The notes under the pieces are model-generated. The model did no database searches, was not told the origin of the DNA, and saw nothing but the letters and a program-made list of their open reading frames with translations. This document shows, piece by piece, positions 50,479-60,423 of a stretch of 64,000 nucleotides of DNA. The position numbers and the translations under genes are program-made. Numbering within the stretch: position 1 is the first letter of the stretch; each line of letters begins with the position of its first letter. Location: contig BCIG01000023.1 in the NCBI GenBank assembly GCA_001599915.1, forward strand, positions 248,001-312,000, read 5' to 3'. Origin of the DNA: Symbiotaphrina buchneri. Taxonomy: Eukaryota > Ascomycota > Symbiotaphrinales > Symbiotaphrinaceae.

Positions 50479-52017
50479 GTTGGTTGGTTTATTTGATCTG
50501 TATTAACTGATGGACTTTGATGTGTGCCACAAAGCTGGTGTGTCTGCTGAGCAACGGTCTGCCCATAAGCTCATGCACAACTATCCTCTCAATAGCGATG
50601 CTTCCTTTGTGGTCGCAATTTGCAACTCGTGGCCCAAAATCCGATAGAGCTGACGGGAGGCCTATGCGACGGCGCTGCTAGGGCAGATGCCTTTGCCGTT
50701 CTTGCCTCTTGGACAAAGAATAGTTTGAGGGGTATTGGAATATTCAGAACACCTCTCTCGAGCTTTCGGATGACGATAGCAGTAGCAGACCCTGCAAGAG
50801 AATCCAATCCAAGGCCAGACCCGCAAGGCACGCACCGTAGCTAGCGCTGGCCCTCGACTCTTGGAGAGTTCAGAGACGCCGCACGTTTAGATCCTCGGTT
50901 CCAGGATGGCTGTGCCTGATCCAGCGAATAAGACCGGAACTCTGCTGCGGCGCAGATCGATGTCCCTACTGCGCGAAGATCTGGGACGCCGGAGTTGGCC
51001 AGCAAGGGAGGAGGTCCGAGGCGACAGAAGTTATCCTTGACTTGCCTCTCCTTGGCGGTTTGCGACAACTTCGAGAAGCGGAGACGCGCGACAGTAGAGC
51101 GCCAGCAAAGGTGACCCCGGAGGGATCAGGGATGGTCGGGCGGAGCGCGGGAAGGAGAGAGGCTGTTGGCTTGTATGTAAGGAGAAAATAGTAGTCGGAG
51201 TGGAAGAAGGGTTGAGAAAGTAAAAGTCATATCAGGCCATCCCATGCTCTTTCGCTGCCTGCACCGACACTGCTGGGAAGGTAATGTACGAGAGTAATGC
51301 AAGTAGCAAGGCACGGAACGCGAATCTAGAGTGCCTGGTAGCTGGGTCACTGGTACTCAAGAAAGATACGAAATAAGTGTCTATCGCTACAGAGTACGGT
51401 GAAGACCTTGTATCCTATACCTCAAGAAGAACCCCCGCGTCGAGAACGACGGATTTGACGGATTGGGTTAACGTAGAGCGTCCCGACCGTTATTACCATC
51501 GTTACCGGTACCTTACGAGGTACCTTATACTTAACCTCACCTTCTCAAGGTAGAGCATACTACAAGGGGCCTCCTTTTCAAGTGCTGAACCCTGTGCGCT
51601 CGAAGCCCGCATGTAAAAGAGCCAAAAGGATTCGTTCTATATTGAGTCTAGATTCATAGCACTGTGCTCAATGGCTTGCTCATAGAGACTGTCGAATATC
51701 TAGCGCTATCAAGCGTGCATGTAGGATATACCGCAGGGTTCGGTGGACCATCATGCTGGATGCTATCCATGTCTGCCCAATATGTGCACGGCGGCGTGGA
51801 AATTCTCAACGCTTGTCGCTTTCAAGCCTACTGGAGTCAGTCGGCTTGATGCCAGAAACCTTACTCAGGACCCTTCGGTTTGCCCTTCTGCGCCCATGGC
51901 CTGCTACTGCTCGAACAGCTCGAACAAGTAAGCCCCGTCGATTTTGCCAAAAATGCGTATTATAGTGGCCCACTGTAAGGGCGTTTGCGTCGTTCACGCG
52001 TGCTGGATAGGTTTTGC
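50479..52017. promoter_or_regulatory. Transcription-factor promoter / deaminase 3' region
   Basis: About 1.5 kb. It should hold the regulator's promoter. Pentamer words occur near 51505-51550. Several short open frames on both strands match nothing I know. No repeat or RNA gene is seen. Confidence 0.45.
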
Positions 52018-53480
52018 TCAAAAGAACTCGCTTCCCGCATAAGGTAACGTGGTCGGCGGCGGAGGGAGGGCCTCGGGGCCGAATGACTGGGGCAACAGCT
52101 ACAAACTGCCGTGAGCACATACAGACATTCCGGAGCGATCGGAAAACTTACCTCTTCCAATGTTCGGACAAGGCATCTGCCATCCTTCCCATACATGAAT
52201 ATAGGCATGTCCAAAGAACAAAACTCGCGGATGCTATGTTCACAAAGAGTCAGTCTCGCAACTAAGAGCATGGAGACGTCTGGTTCGAAGAGCTTCCAGA
52301 ACTAATGCCAATGTTGTCACCAGCGTCCATGAGAAAATGGATGAGGACTGACAATTGCCTGCACATTCCACAGGGTGAAGCTATACCCGGTCAGTCACAC
52401 GCCGAGTACGAGAGAAAGGGCCCAAACCTACCGGGATCAAGATTATTTGTGGCGACGGCCAGTGCCTTGAACGCTCGATGTCCCTCCGTCTTACACAACA
52501 TGAGATTCCGCGCAGTCACCAAGAGTGGAGATTTCACATACAACAGCCTTTCCGAATGCCACTCGCTCTGCACAAGTGCCGACGGGGTATGCAGCATTCT
52601 CAACGTTTGCTCCTTGAACGAATATACCAGATGAAGTCAGGATGCATGCACCGACTTGGAAACGCGAATAGGGACCTATTGGTGCGGAAATCGTCAGTAC
52701 GTTGCACACCTTGCCACTACCTCGGTATTGGCGGGCTTATCCCATACGAACAATATGCTGCCGACTTCGCTTCAATGCTTTTCTCCTTCATTATGCGCAA
52801 CTGCTCTGTAGACAATCCATATTTGCCCAGATCTTCAAGAGACCTGTTCCCATTGCTCTCCGACGCAGTTGAAGTGTGACGTCCCACCATTTTGGGACCG
52901 TTTCGAACGAGGTGATTGTTGACGACTTGGGGTACGGCGTCCCGAGGGACCACCACGGGACCGGCTACATGGCTGCTTGTAAGGGACGATGGACCCCGCT
53001 GAGGCACGGACGACTGCTCATCATGGGCTTCCTCGGCTGTGTCCGTTCTTTGCATGGTTGGAAGTGGCCGCGAGAGGATCGGCAGGACCGGCTTGATGCC
53101 TGCGCTGGATCTACGATCCGTTGGAGATGGACCGTTCATTGTTGGTTGAGGTGGCAGGGGACCACTGGCTGTGGCCAGACTGTCAATGGACTTTGAGGGA
53201 GAAAATGGGGTAGCATTGGCGTTGATGATCATGTTAGGAGTGCTGGAAGACCTGTGGTGCTGCTGCTGCTGCTGTTGCTGACGCCCAGAGGCTGCAGTTT
53301 TTCTCTGCTCCCGGGTACGACCTCGACTCTAAAACGACCTTTAGCAAGGCTCAGCAGAGCAAGGGGCTTGCTTCGGCATAATGAAGTTATCACCCATACC
53401 CGGTTCGCCTTTGAGGAGGAGTTGGGCGCTGCTCCTTTCTTCCCGCCGTTATGCTTTCCATTTGGGGTGCCCGATTGCAT
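52018..53480 (-). CDS. CDD1: Cytidine deaminase with long disordered N-terminus
   Basis: Seven exons: 53480-53400, 53277-52752, 52675-52542, 52489-52432, 52380-52353, 52233-52152 and 52098-52018; 329 aa. The catalytic domain (about 180-329) converts cytidine to uridine in pyrimidine salvage. It shows AYCPYSRFQVGACIL, NAAYPVGTCAERVAF with the zinc Cys and catalytic Glu, and SPCGMCRQFIREFC with the other two Cys, each rebuilt across introns in phase; the end is LLPQSFGPEALPP. Some donors are weak (GTTCGT, GTCAGT). Ordinary members are about 140 aa; here 170 extra residues rich in Ser, Pro and Gln, with QQQQQQHH, come first. The first exon (53480) is inferred by phase; a start at 53232, or much nearer the domain, is possible. 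Confidence 0.85.
53262..53277 (-). repeat. CAG repeat encoding glutamine run
   Basis: A short CAA(CAG)5-type run at the start of exon 2 of the deaminase gene, encoding six Gln if the inferred frame is right. Confidence 0.7.
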
Positions 53481-54149
53481 GCTTGCGGGTTGACAGCGTC
53501 GAAATAGAAGCCCTCTAGGGATTCCCGGGGACTTGCCAAAGAAACACCTCGTTCCAGAAAGCTGGAGGTAAAGAAAGATTACTTCATGGAAAAGTATCCT
53601 ACCTACCTTAGGTAGTCACGATGGAGTAGGTGCCTGCCCTGATCGGTAGGAGCTTTATACTAAGGTAGGTTCGTATATCGACGACAGCGGCAAGTCCCGC
53701 ACCGCCTCATACCTAGTGAGACGTCGTACTGTCCTTTGGCCGACCAACTGGCGGTGAGTTCATTTACTTTAGATGAGGTACCTTATTTTTCTTACCTTAT
53801 GCTTCGTCCCTGCCGGAACTCTGCCATCTCAATTACCCTATCACTATCATAAAGCAAGGTAGGTATTGTTGGTCTTGTCCCCGCACACAGCGCAAGCTAC
53901 AGAGATATCATATACCTTAGGCATACGGGTTGTCTTGTACCTTGTTATTGCAGTCACAGCTGCAACAACTCATACCACTCATCCCACCATGCAACGAGAT
54001 CCTATTGCTTATCTCGACTTCGACTTTTGCCTGCAGCTTTTTCTCATAGAACAAGTCTCCACTACCTTAGCCATTCTGTGACCGGCCTCGAACGCTAGTC
54101 TTCAAACAATATGGCTCAGGGGATGTGATTCTTTTACCGTTTCGTTGAC
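53481..54149. promoter_or_regulatory. Deaminase promoter / SDR 3' region
   Basis: About 670 bp with pentamer words near 53600-53670 and 53775-53800. A plus-strand open frame at 53866-54081 has no recognisable product. Confidence 0.5.
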
Positions 54150-55546
54150 TTAGATCGGAACGATAAGTGGGCACATAGCACTAGCACCACCGTCGACAGT
54201 GATCGATGTGCCCGTGATGTAGGAGCTAAAGCCACTGGCCAGGAATCCCGCGACTCTGGCCACTTCTTGTGGCCTACCAGCCCTTTCTAGGCCGATGGAG
54301 TTTTCCTGCGTCTCGAGTGATCGTTTAGTTTCTGATCCGGGTACGTGGAGCAGAGGAGGATATACCTCCTTGGATTGCAGACTGGCTGGTGGTAGTTGCG
54401 GAGTCAATCCACGCTGATCATACTGTAGAAATTAGCCGTGTGGAAAATCAAGGTTCCTCACAACCAAACTTACTCCTTCCAGGCTGATACCAACGTCAAT
54501 CTGCCCGGCGGCAATGCAGTTGATCCGGACTCCAGTGCCTATGTTACGGCATCAACAGGGCGACGTTCTTGGAGAGGTTATCTGAGGCAACACGCCCGAC
54601 CTTTCAGCGCTGCAACACCCGCCTTAACCACGCCCAATGCTGCGTGGGAAGCCATCGTGAAGCAAGGACCCCAACACCCTTAAGATTCAGGCATTAGCAT
54701 CGTTGTTATCAGTGTGCAATGCAATCCGAGCCGTTACCTCCATATGTACATGCCACCGAACCGACCACGACGATACTTCCATAGACTTGATCTTTCGGCG
54801 CAGCGTTGGGGTAGTTGCCTTTGGGTGTAGTCTTTGCCATCGCCGGGGGCGCGTACTTCAAGGCGAAAAAGGGGGCCATTGAGTTAGCCTCGAAGCACTT
54901 GAGCAAGTCTGAAGGCGTTGTGGCCTCAAGTGAGGGAGGTCCAAGCAGACTAGCATTGCAGACCCAGACGTCCAGTCTAATATTCGACCGTCAACAAGGG
55001 AGGAGGTCTCGCAGTGACGGAGCCAGCTTTTGCCCACCTTCCCCAGGAATTTAACACCTCATCTACAACGCCCAGTGTTGCTTCTTCGCTTGCCACATCG
55101 TAAGGGTAACCGATGACCTCGGTACTGGGATATTCTTTGGCCACTTCGTCCTTCAGCTGACTGTAGTTGTCACTCGGTGACCTATCGCAAGCTGCAAGGG
55201 GCCAAACATGTCATCGATGATTGTGATGGGCGGGGAGCTGCAAACAAGCAGGCAAGGGAATGGATCAACCCACCATACACGCAAGCTGCACCATGCGCTT
55301 AGGGACTCGTCAGCCAGCCTACCCGCGAGACGGCAATTGATGTGGGCTACTAACCAGCCAATTCCAAGGTGATTGCTCTTCCTACCGGCTGCGTAGCGCC
55401 AGTCACAACACAGACGAAGCCATACTAGAAGACGAAAGGTCAGATGGAACAGCTGAAGTGTCCGTAGTCTGTCCCAGACATACAAGTTTGCCGTCGGGGC
55501 GATAGGGAGAAAAGGATGTGGATTCAGCCTTTTCCTGGTGGCTCAT
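54150..55546 (-). CDS. Short-chain dehydrogenase/reductase-like protein, altered active site
   Basis: Eight exons: 55546-55484, 55424-55355, 55297-55274, 55191-55038, 54976-54738, 54678-54601, 54538-54474 and 54422-54150; seven introns of 51-82 nt; 321 aa with every phase kept. The Rossmann start is FVCVVTGATQPVGRAITLELA, the NAG-like strand is VCNAS, the catalytic-Ser region is SIVVVGSVAC, and the end has YITGTSITVDGGAS. In the usual YxxxK position the sequence is TMASH (in CFTMASHAALGVVKAG), so neither the catalytic Tyr nor Lys is where expected; a Phe precedes. It may bind a nucleotide without normal redox catalysis. The start is the first Met giving MSHQEKAESTSF. Substrate unknown. Confidence 0.8.
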
Positions 55547-56250
55547 AGTTGCTCCGGGAGGTCACGACGCTGCTGCACCTTGCAGGGTCCGAGGCAGAAG
55601 GCAAACAGGATTCAAGAGACGGAGGTGCGGGGCGTCAGATAAGAAGATACAGATATAAAAAGTGCATCAATCCGGAGACGAAGCATAGAGGGGACTACGG
55701 AGTACTGAGGTAGCCTACGGGCTTCGAGGGCAACTCCGAACCTGCCTTACCTAAGATAAGATACGGAATACAAGAGGGGCCAAATGGGAGAGGAGAAGAG
55801 AGAGGCAGACGATGTTTGTGGATTCTCCTCGGAGCGTGTCCACGACTAAGGTACAAAAGAAAAGGACTAAGAGTACCTTACCTTAAAGCCGATAAGGTAC
55901 CGTACCTTCGTAACCCCGGGTCCCAGAAGGCTTATCGCCCACTTAACGCCAATGCGGTTCGTTATCGGCGGATACGAATATGTGACATCACCTCGCGCAC
56001 AACTGCACAACACCCAAGGTAAGGTACCTTACCTAAGCTGTCTGGGGAGTCATTCGAGTAAGGTACCTGGTAGGTACCAGATATTATTCGTACACCGTAG
56101 CTGGGGTAATTATTGTATGGTACATGTACGAGTTTTTAGCACGGATGGCTGCTTTACCATCTTACCCACAACGCTCCTACAACTCATGTGTCCGCTCATT
56201 CCTATTCCTTAGAAACTGTTAGATATTAAAGAAAATCGGCGATTTCTCTT

Positions 56251-56537
56251 GGGAACGGATTTACACACTACACCAATACACTACGGACACTACCCCCCAC
56301 CGCAAAATCAATACGGTATAAAACCTTGGCACTTTTCCCCATGCAAATCTCAACTTAAATATCTAGGAAATCTCCCCCAAAACCTCTTCTGATTTTGATG
56401 AAATCGGGATCGATAAACTTGCCTAATTGAGGGCTATTCAGCCCTGCTTTTAATTATCTCTATGATCACCTAGTAGTGTCCGTAGCAAGTTGGGGTAGTG
56501 CGCGTAGTGTATCGGTGTAGTGTGTAAATCCGTTCCC
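56251..56537. mobile_element. Non-autonomous hAT-like MITE, 287 bp
   Basis: Terminal inverted repeats of 46 bp, starting GGGAACGGATTTACACACTA, match with three mismatches (56251-56296 against the complement of 56492-56537). Direct 8 bp duplications TTTCTCTT flank it exactly (56243-56250 and 56538-56545). The length, TIRs, lack of coding sequence and 8 bp duplication fit a hAT-type MITE. The perfect target repeat and near-identical TIRs suggest a recent insertion. The repeated word CACTAC fills the TIR ends. Confidence 0.88.
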
Positions 56538-56763
56538 TTTCTCTTTCATTTAACGTGTTTTGTGGGAAAAGCGGCAGCTGAAATTACATAAGTGGTTAGA
56601 TCGCGACCAAGCCGCCATACAATAAATACCCCAGGCACGGTGTACAGTGTACTCCGTAAGAGTGCTTTCATAGCCCGTGGAATAGCTTCGCAATATGTAA
56701 TAATATGGTGGAACAGCTCACTCACACTACCTTACCCTTCATCGTCCCAGATACAGTTACCCA

Positions 56764-56820
56764 AGGTAAGGTAAGGTAAGGTAAGGTAATGTAAGGTAAG
56801 GTACCTTGCCTTGCCTTACC
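56764..56820. repeat. GGTAA pentamer array with inverted half
   Basis: AAGGT units run to a central GGTACC and then continue as the complement (CTTGCCTTGCCTTACC), so the whole is an imperfect palindrome about 57 bp long. Confidence 0.9.
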
Positions 56821-57907
56821 TTTCATTGTTGGTGCAACACAAACGTCGAGCGATAGTTGAGTAGAAACACCTTGCAGCATAACGCATTCTGCCAGGTTCG
56901 AATTGAGCACCCCTTTGATACGAACAGACAGGGTCACCGCCAAAGATTAGGTTAATTAATAAATATCAAGTCTCCTTCTTAGCCGTCCGGCGTGGGGAAG
57001 CCGGAGAAGATCAAGCCCCCTTTTGGGCGTAGCAGCTACTTTGGCGCTGGAGCCACGAAAGCCACAGGAGAAGAAAGGGACGACGCAGCCAATCAGAGCA
57101 CCGTCGACGCGCTCATCTGGTTAGGACAATAAGCTCCGGGCGCTCCTACGGGCCTCCTACGTACTCAGGGAAGCTCCTTGCATGGCGCGCGCAAGCTCCC
57201 GAAGGTAATGATCGTCAGCACGAGCAACTACTTTTCGTACCTAAGCTGCGCAGCCAAGCAAGCAGTCACCGGCGCGCCAATGATGATGATAATAATCTGG
57301 AATGGTTCTCTCCCAGTCGATGGTAAGAGGAAACATGAATAAACGCCATCACGGCCCCTTGCAGACCTGAAAAGACCTATTTTACTGCTTTGCAATCAAG
57401 GATTTCGTCCATCTACTACCACGTACTTATATAGATCCTTCTGAAGCCCCAGATGATAAAAGCGGTGAGGACAGCGACGACGATGAACACTTTAAAACAT
57501 AACTAGGCGGCGACCACGCAGCAACTAGCCCCTTCATCTTTCTTCATCCGCTGCTCTTGGTCCTATCGCGGATCGCGTTCAAGCATCCATTGATCAACTG
57601 CGTTGCACATACCTCACATCCTTCGCCCCATTCCTGCAACCGCATTCCTGCATCCGCCAGCGTCCAAGTGCACGTTGTTGACGTCTTGAAACTTCGCAGC
57701 CCGCCGCAGTCGCCCGTTCGGTTCCAGCTGCGTTGGACGAATGGGAAAAGCCATCCCGCTCCATCACATGCCGCAGCGTTTGTGACGGCCCGCTGCCATT
57801 GGTCGACGGCACTTGCTCGAGCATTGTTCGCTGGCAAGTTGCAGCCTCCACCCCTCAAAGGGGGATTGGACGTGCTACACAAGTAACACAACCCTCCTAC
57901 AGCAGAA

Positions 57908-59616
57908 ATGGTGGAAATGACTGCTCTGCACATTCCAAGCCTCCTCCATGATTCGGCCGCCGATGCGGATGGGAGGACGGAGGATTCCATCTCCTCAGAT
58001 CGAGCCTTCCCCTACACTTCCTCCAGCTTTCTCTACGCCCATGCCCTTCGAGCTACACTCCCGGGCAAGATGGGTGGTTTCCTACCGCAAGTGCAGCCTT
58101 GGAGCAGCTCAAGCATAAATGCCTTGGCTTCGCCGGAACAGTTCGACAGCTTGCCCCCTACAGTCCGCCGCAAGGTAAGCTGATTGCGAGCATCATTCCG
58201 CGTCATTCCCCACTGAGAACCTTTCTCTCACAGTACTTCTCTACACTTGAACGACTTCGTCTGGCCCAAGGTGTAGCCACTCCCAACAAGCCGAAGGGCC
58301 GCTCCAACAGGAGGACAGGCTTCCCAGGCGCCCGCCTATCAAGGCATGGCCGAAGAATGGTGAGCGCTGGCCTGGGCAAGTCACGGAAATGGCCCGCGCG
58401 GACAGAGAAAGGCCTCATCACACAGACGGATGCACGATGGTTTCTTGGTTTACCTGAAACAGTGCGCCGGAAACTTTTCACGAGAGAGGAGCAGGTGCTC
58501 TTGGCGGGTACCTGTGAGACCGTCATCTTGGATTCTGCGGACGAGGTTGTCCTCAGACGAGGACGCAAACTAAGTGAGGAACTCGATGGCGGACAAGGAG
58601 AGGATGTATCTCTGGCAGACGAAGCTATGAATGGATATCTGGAAATCGAGCCAGCGAGCAATGAGCCATCGGCAAATTCGCTGAAAACGTTCCGTTTAAC
58701 AGACCAAGAAGATGACTTGGAACGCCAACGTCGACTTGGTGACTACCATGATTCCATCACATCAGTTGTCGGGAACCCGGGGCTCAGCAGCGTAAGCGGA
58801 AATGGCCGAAAGCCATCCATATCAAAAAGTATTTCAAGTGCCTCCCCTAGTATTGGCCAGCATTCTCCATCCTTCAGTATTCGCAGGATGTCTCACCCAG
58901 TTCCTCCTGCGTTGATCCATACGAAACGCCTGACCACGTCACAACCCAGACGCATGGTTGGCAAAGCGCCTTTCAACCCTCCCGGGACCGTGGCAAAACA
59001 CTACCAGGACCCTGAAGCTCGACTGAAGCTTCGTGTCTACCTTGCTTCGCCTCAGAAGTTTGACGAAGCAATCGAGTTTGGCTTTCCTTCTACTGAAGAC
59101 GCGGACAAGGAAAACCGTCAGTCCACGTCGCAGGATGAGGCTGAGCGAGCCAACAAGGAGCACGGCACATTTCTGGATGATGACTGGGTGTCACTCTACG
59201 ATGACGGAGCAGATCTGTCTTTTGCGGAAAGCGAGGTGCCGGAGACGCCCTCGGACCTACAGGATGATGCCGATGTCTCGACCAAGCCTATGTCTATGGA
59301 CTCCTTCGAACTGCCACGCACAGCTGTTCGTCACAGAAGAATGGATGCTTATGCTCATGCTTCGACAGGAAGCCGGGAGATGACGTTGCGGATGACGCTC
59401 ACTCGGCCGGACCTGAGAGCAGCTGAGGACAAGCTGTATGGCTGGCAAACCCAGGGCGGGGATGATCCACTTGCTCTGGATGAGTTGCCAATGACGGAAG
59501 ACAGGACAGGGATGATGGGGCCGTTTGGTGGTGCGGACGGCTGGAGCTTGCATAAAAGGGAGAGCATCGTGAAAAGATTGTGGCGGCGGATGAGACCAGG
59601 TGCTCTGCGTGCTTGA
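57908..59616 (+). CDS. Unknown protein with a duplicated LPxTVRRK motif
   Basis: I do not recognise a named family. Exons 57908-58174 and 58234-59616 (59 nt intron GTAAGC...CACAG) give 549 aa. The spliced N-terminal part has two copies of one motif: SLPPTVRRKYFSTLERLRLA (81-100, formed across the intron) and GLPETVRRKLFTREEQVLLA (about 161-180), about 80 residues apart. Downstream is mostly charged, Ser-rich and likely disordered, with QSTSQDEAERANKEH and an acidic stretch; conserved-looking blocks near the end are RHRRMDAYAHASTGSREMTL, then RMTLTRPDLRA, and the basic end KRLWRRMRPGALRA. No signal peptide or membrane segment is seen. Codon use and intron are like the neighbours, so it is a host gene. 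Confidence 0.8.
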
Positions 59617-60423
59617 TTGGCCGCGCGGGGTGCGCGGCAGGCGGCAGACGCTTTTCCATGATGACTCGGGCGTGGACTTGTCCATATTATGCCCAAAAGC
59701 ACTGTGCCTTTAATGGACGGAGGGCAAATTTGAGCATGTGATAAAGTCTGCGACAAAATCTGCTGGAAGGTACATTATCTTGCATTTAGAAGGAGTCTTT
59801 CTGCGGTGGACCTCTGTCGAATGTGGTTTTTCTTTTGCCCGTGGTGGGCGAGTCGATTTAGCGTGCGCATCATGAAATACCCGCAATGAGAAAGGCTCCT
59901 GTGTTTTATCATCATGTCACATGTCATAGGTCAGGCCTGCAACATGCCGTATGACCGTTGCTCAGCATAGAGGTGGTGGTACTCGTACTGTCCAGTTAGG
60001 TAAGGTACCTATCCACCTTCCAGCCTCGCCCCTTTTCTGTATGTGTATTGTGTACTCGGTACTCGGACTCCGTGCACGTCTCCTTCATGGCCAGCTTTTG
60101 GGACATTTTCTGTCGGTGCCACAGGGACCGTGCATTGTGTCGGGCTTTTTCTGGAAAAGGGGAAGTATCAGGGGCAAGTCGGCGCGGTCCATGACGCCCT
60201 GATCTCACATATCAACCTCAAAAATGAGAAGTCCGATGAAAAAGGTCGTATTTACGAACCATGGTCTGTCATTGCTAGGTGCCATATGTAATACAAATCC
60301 TTTCTGTCCATTTCACGATATTTTCTCTATGAACCATTCCTGCCTTGCGCGGCAAGCAGATGGTCTGATAATAACCGCTCGAACCTAGGCATACCATCCA
60401 AACGCTGCCCAGGGCGGGCTATC
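59617..60423. other. Convergent intergenic region
   Basis: About 800 bp between convergent genes, probably both 3' UTRs. A pentamer word TAGGTAAGGTACC lies at 59998-60009. Nothing else is seen. Confidence 0.55.

Larger units (their letters stand above)
55547..57907. other. Long intergenic region with a MITE and pentamer repeats
   Basis: About 2.36 kb between divergent genes. It holds pentamer words at 55850-55905 and 56015-56070, the MITE at 56251-56537, and a pentamer array at 56764-56820. The last 900 bp is GC-richer and likely contains the promoter and 5' UTR of the next gene. Open frames there (for example 57557-57886) overlap on both strands and match nothing I know. Confidence 0.6.

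Noticed and set aside
55142-55190. A very short 21 nt intron in the SDR gene (GTCACC...TACAG)
   Set aside because: Reading the stretch as exon after the acceptor at 55192 gives CDRSPSDNYSQLKDE in frame, a normal SDR sequence.
57557-57886. A 109-codon plus-strand gene upstream of the unknown protein
   Set aside because: Overlapping open frames occur on both strands in this GC-rich stretch; it is better read as promoter and 5' UTR.
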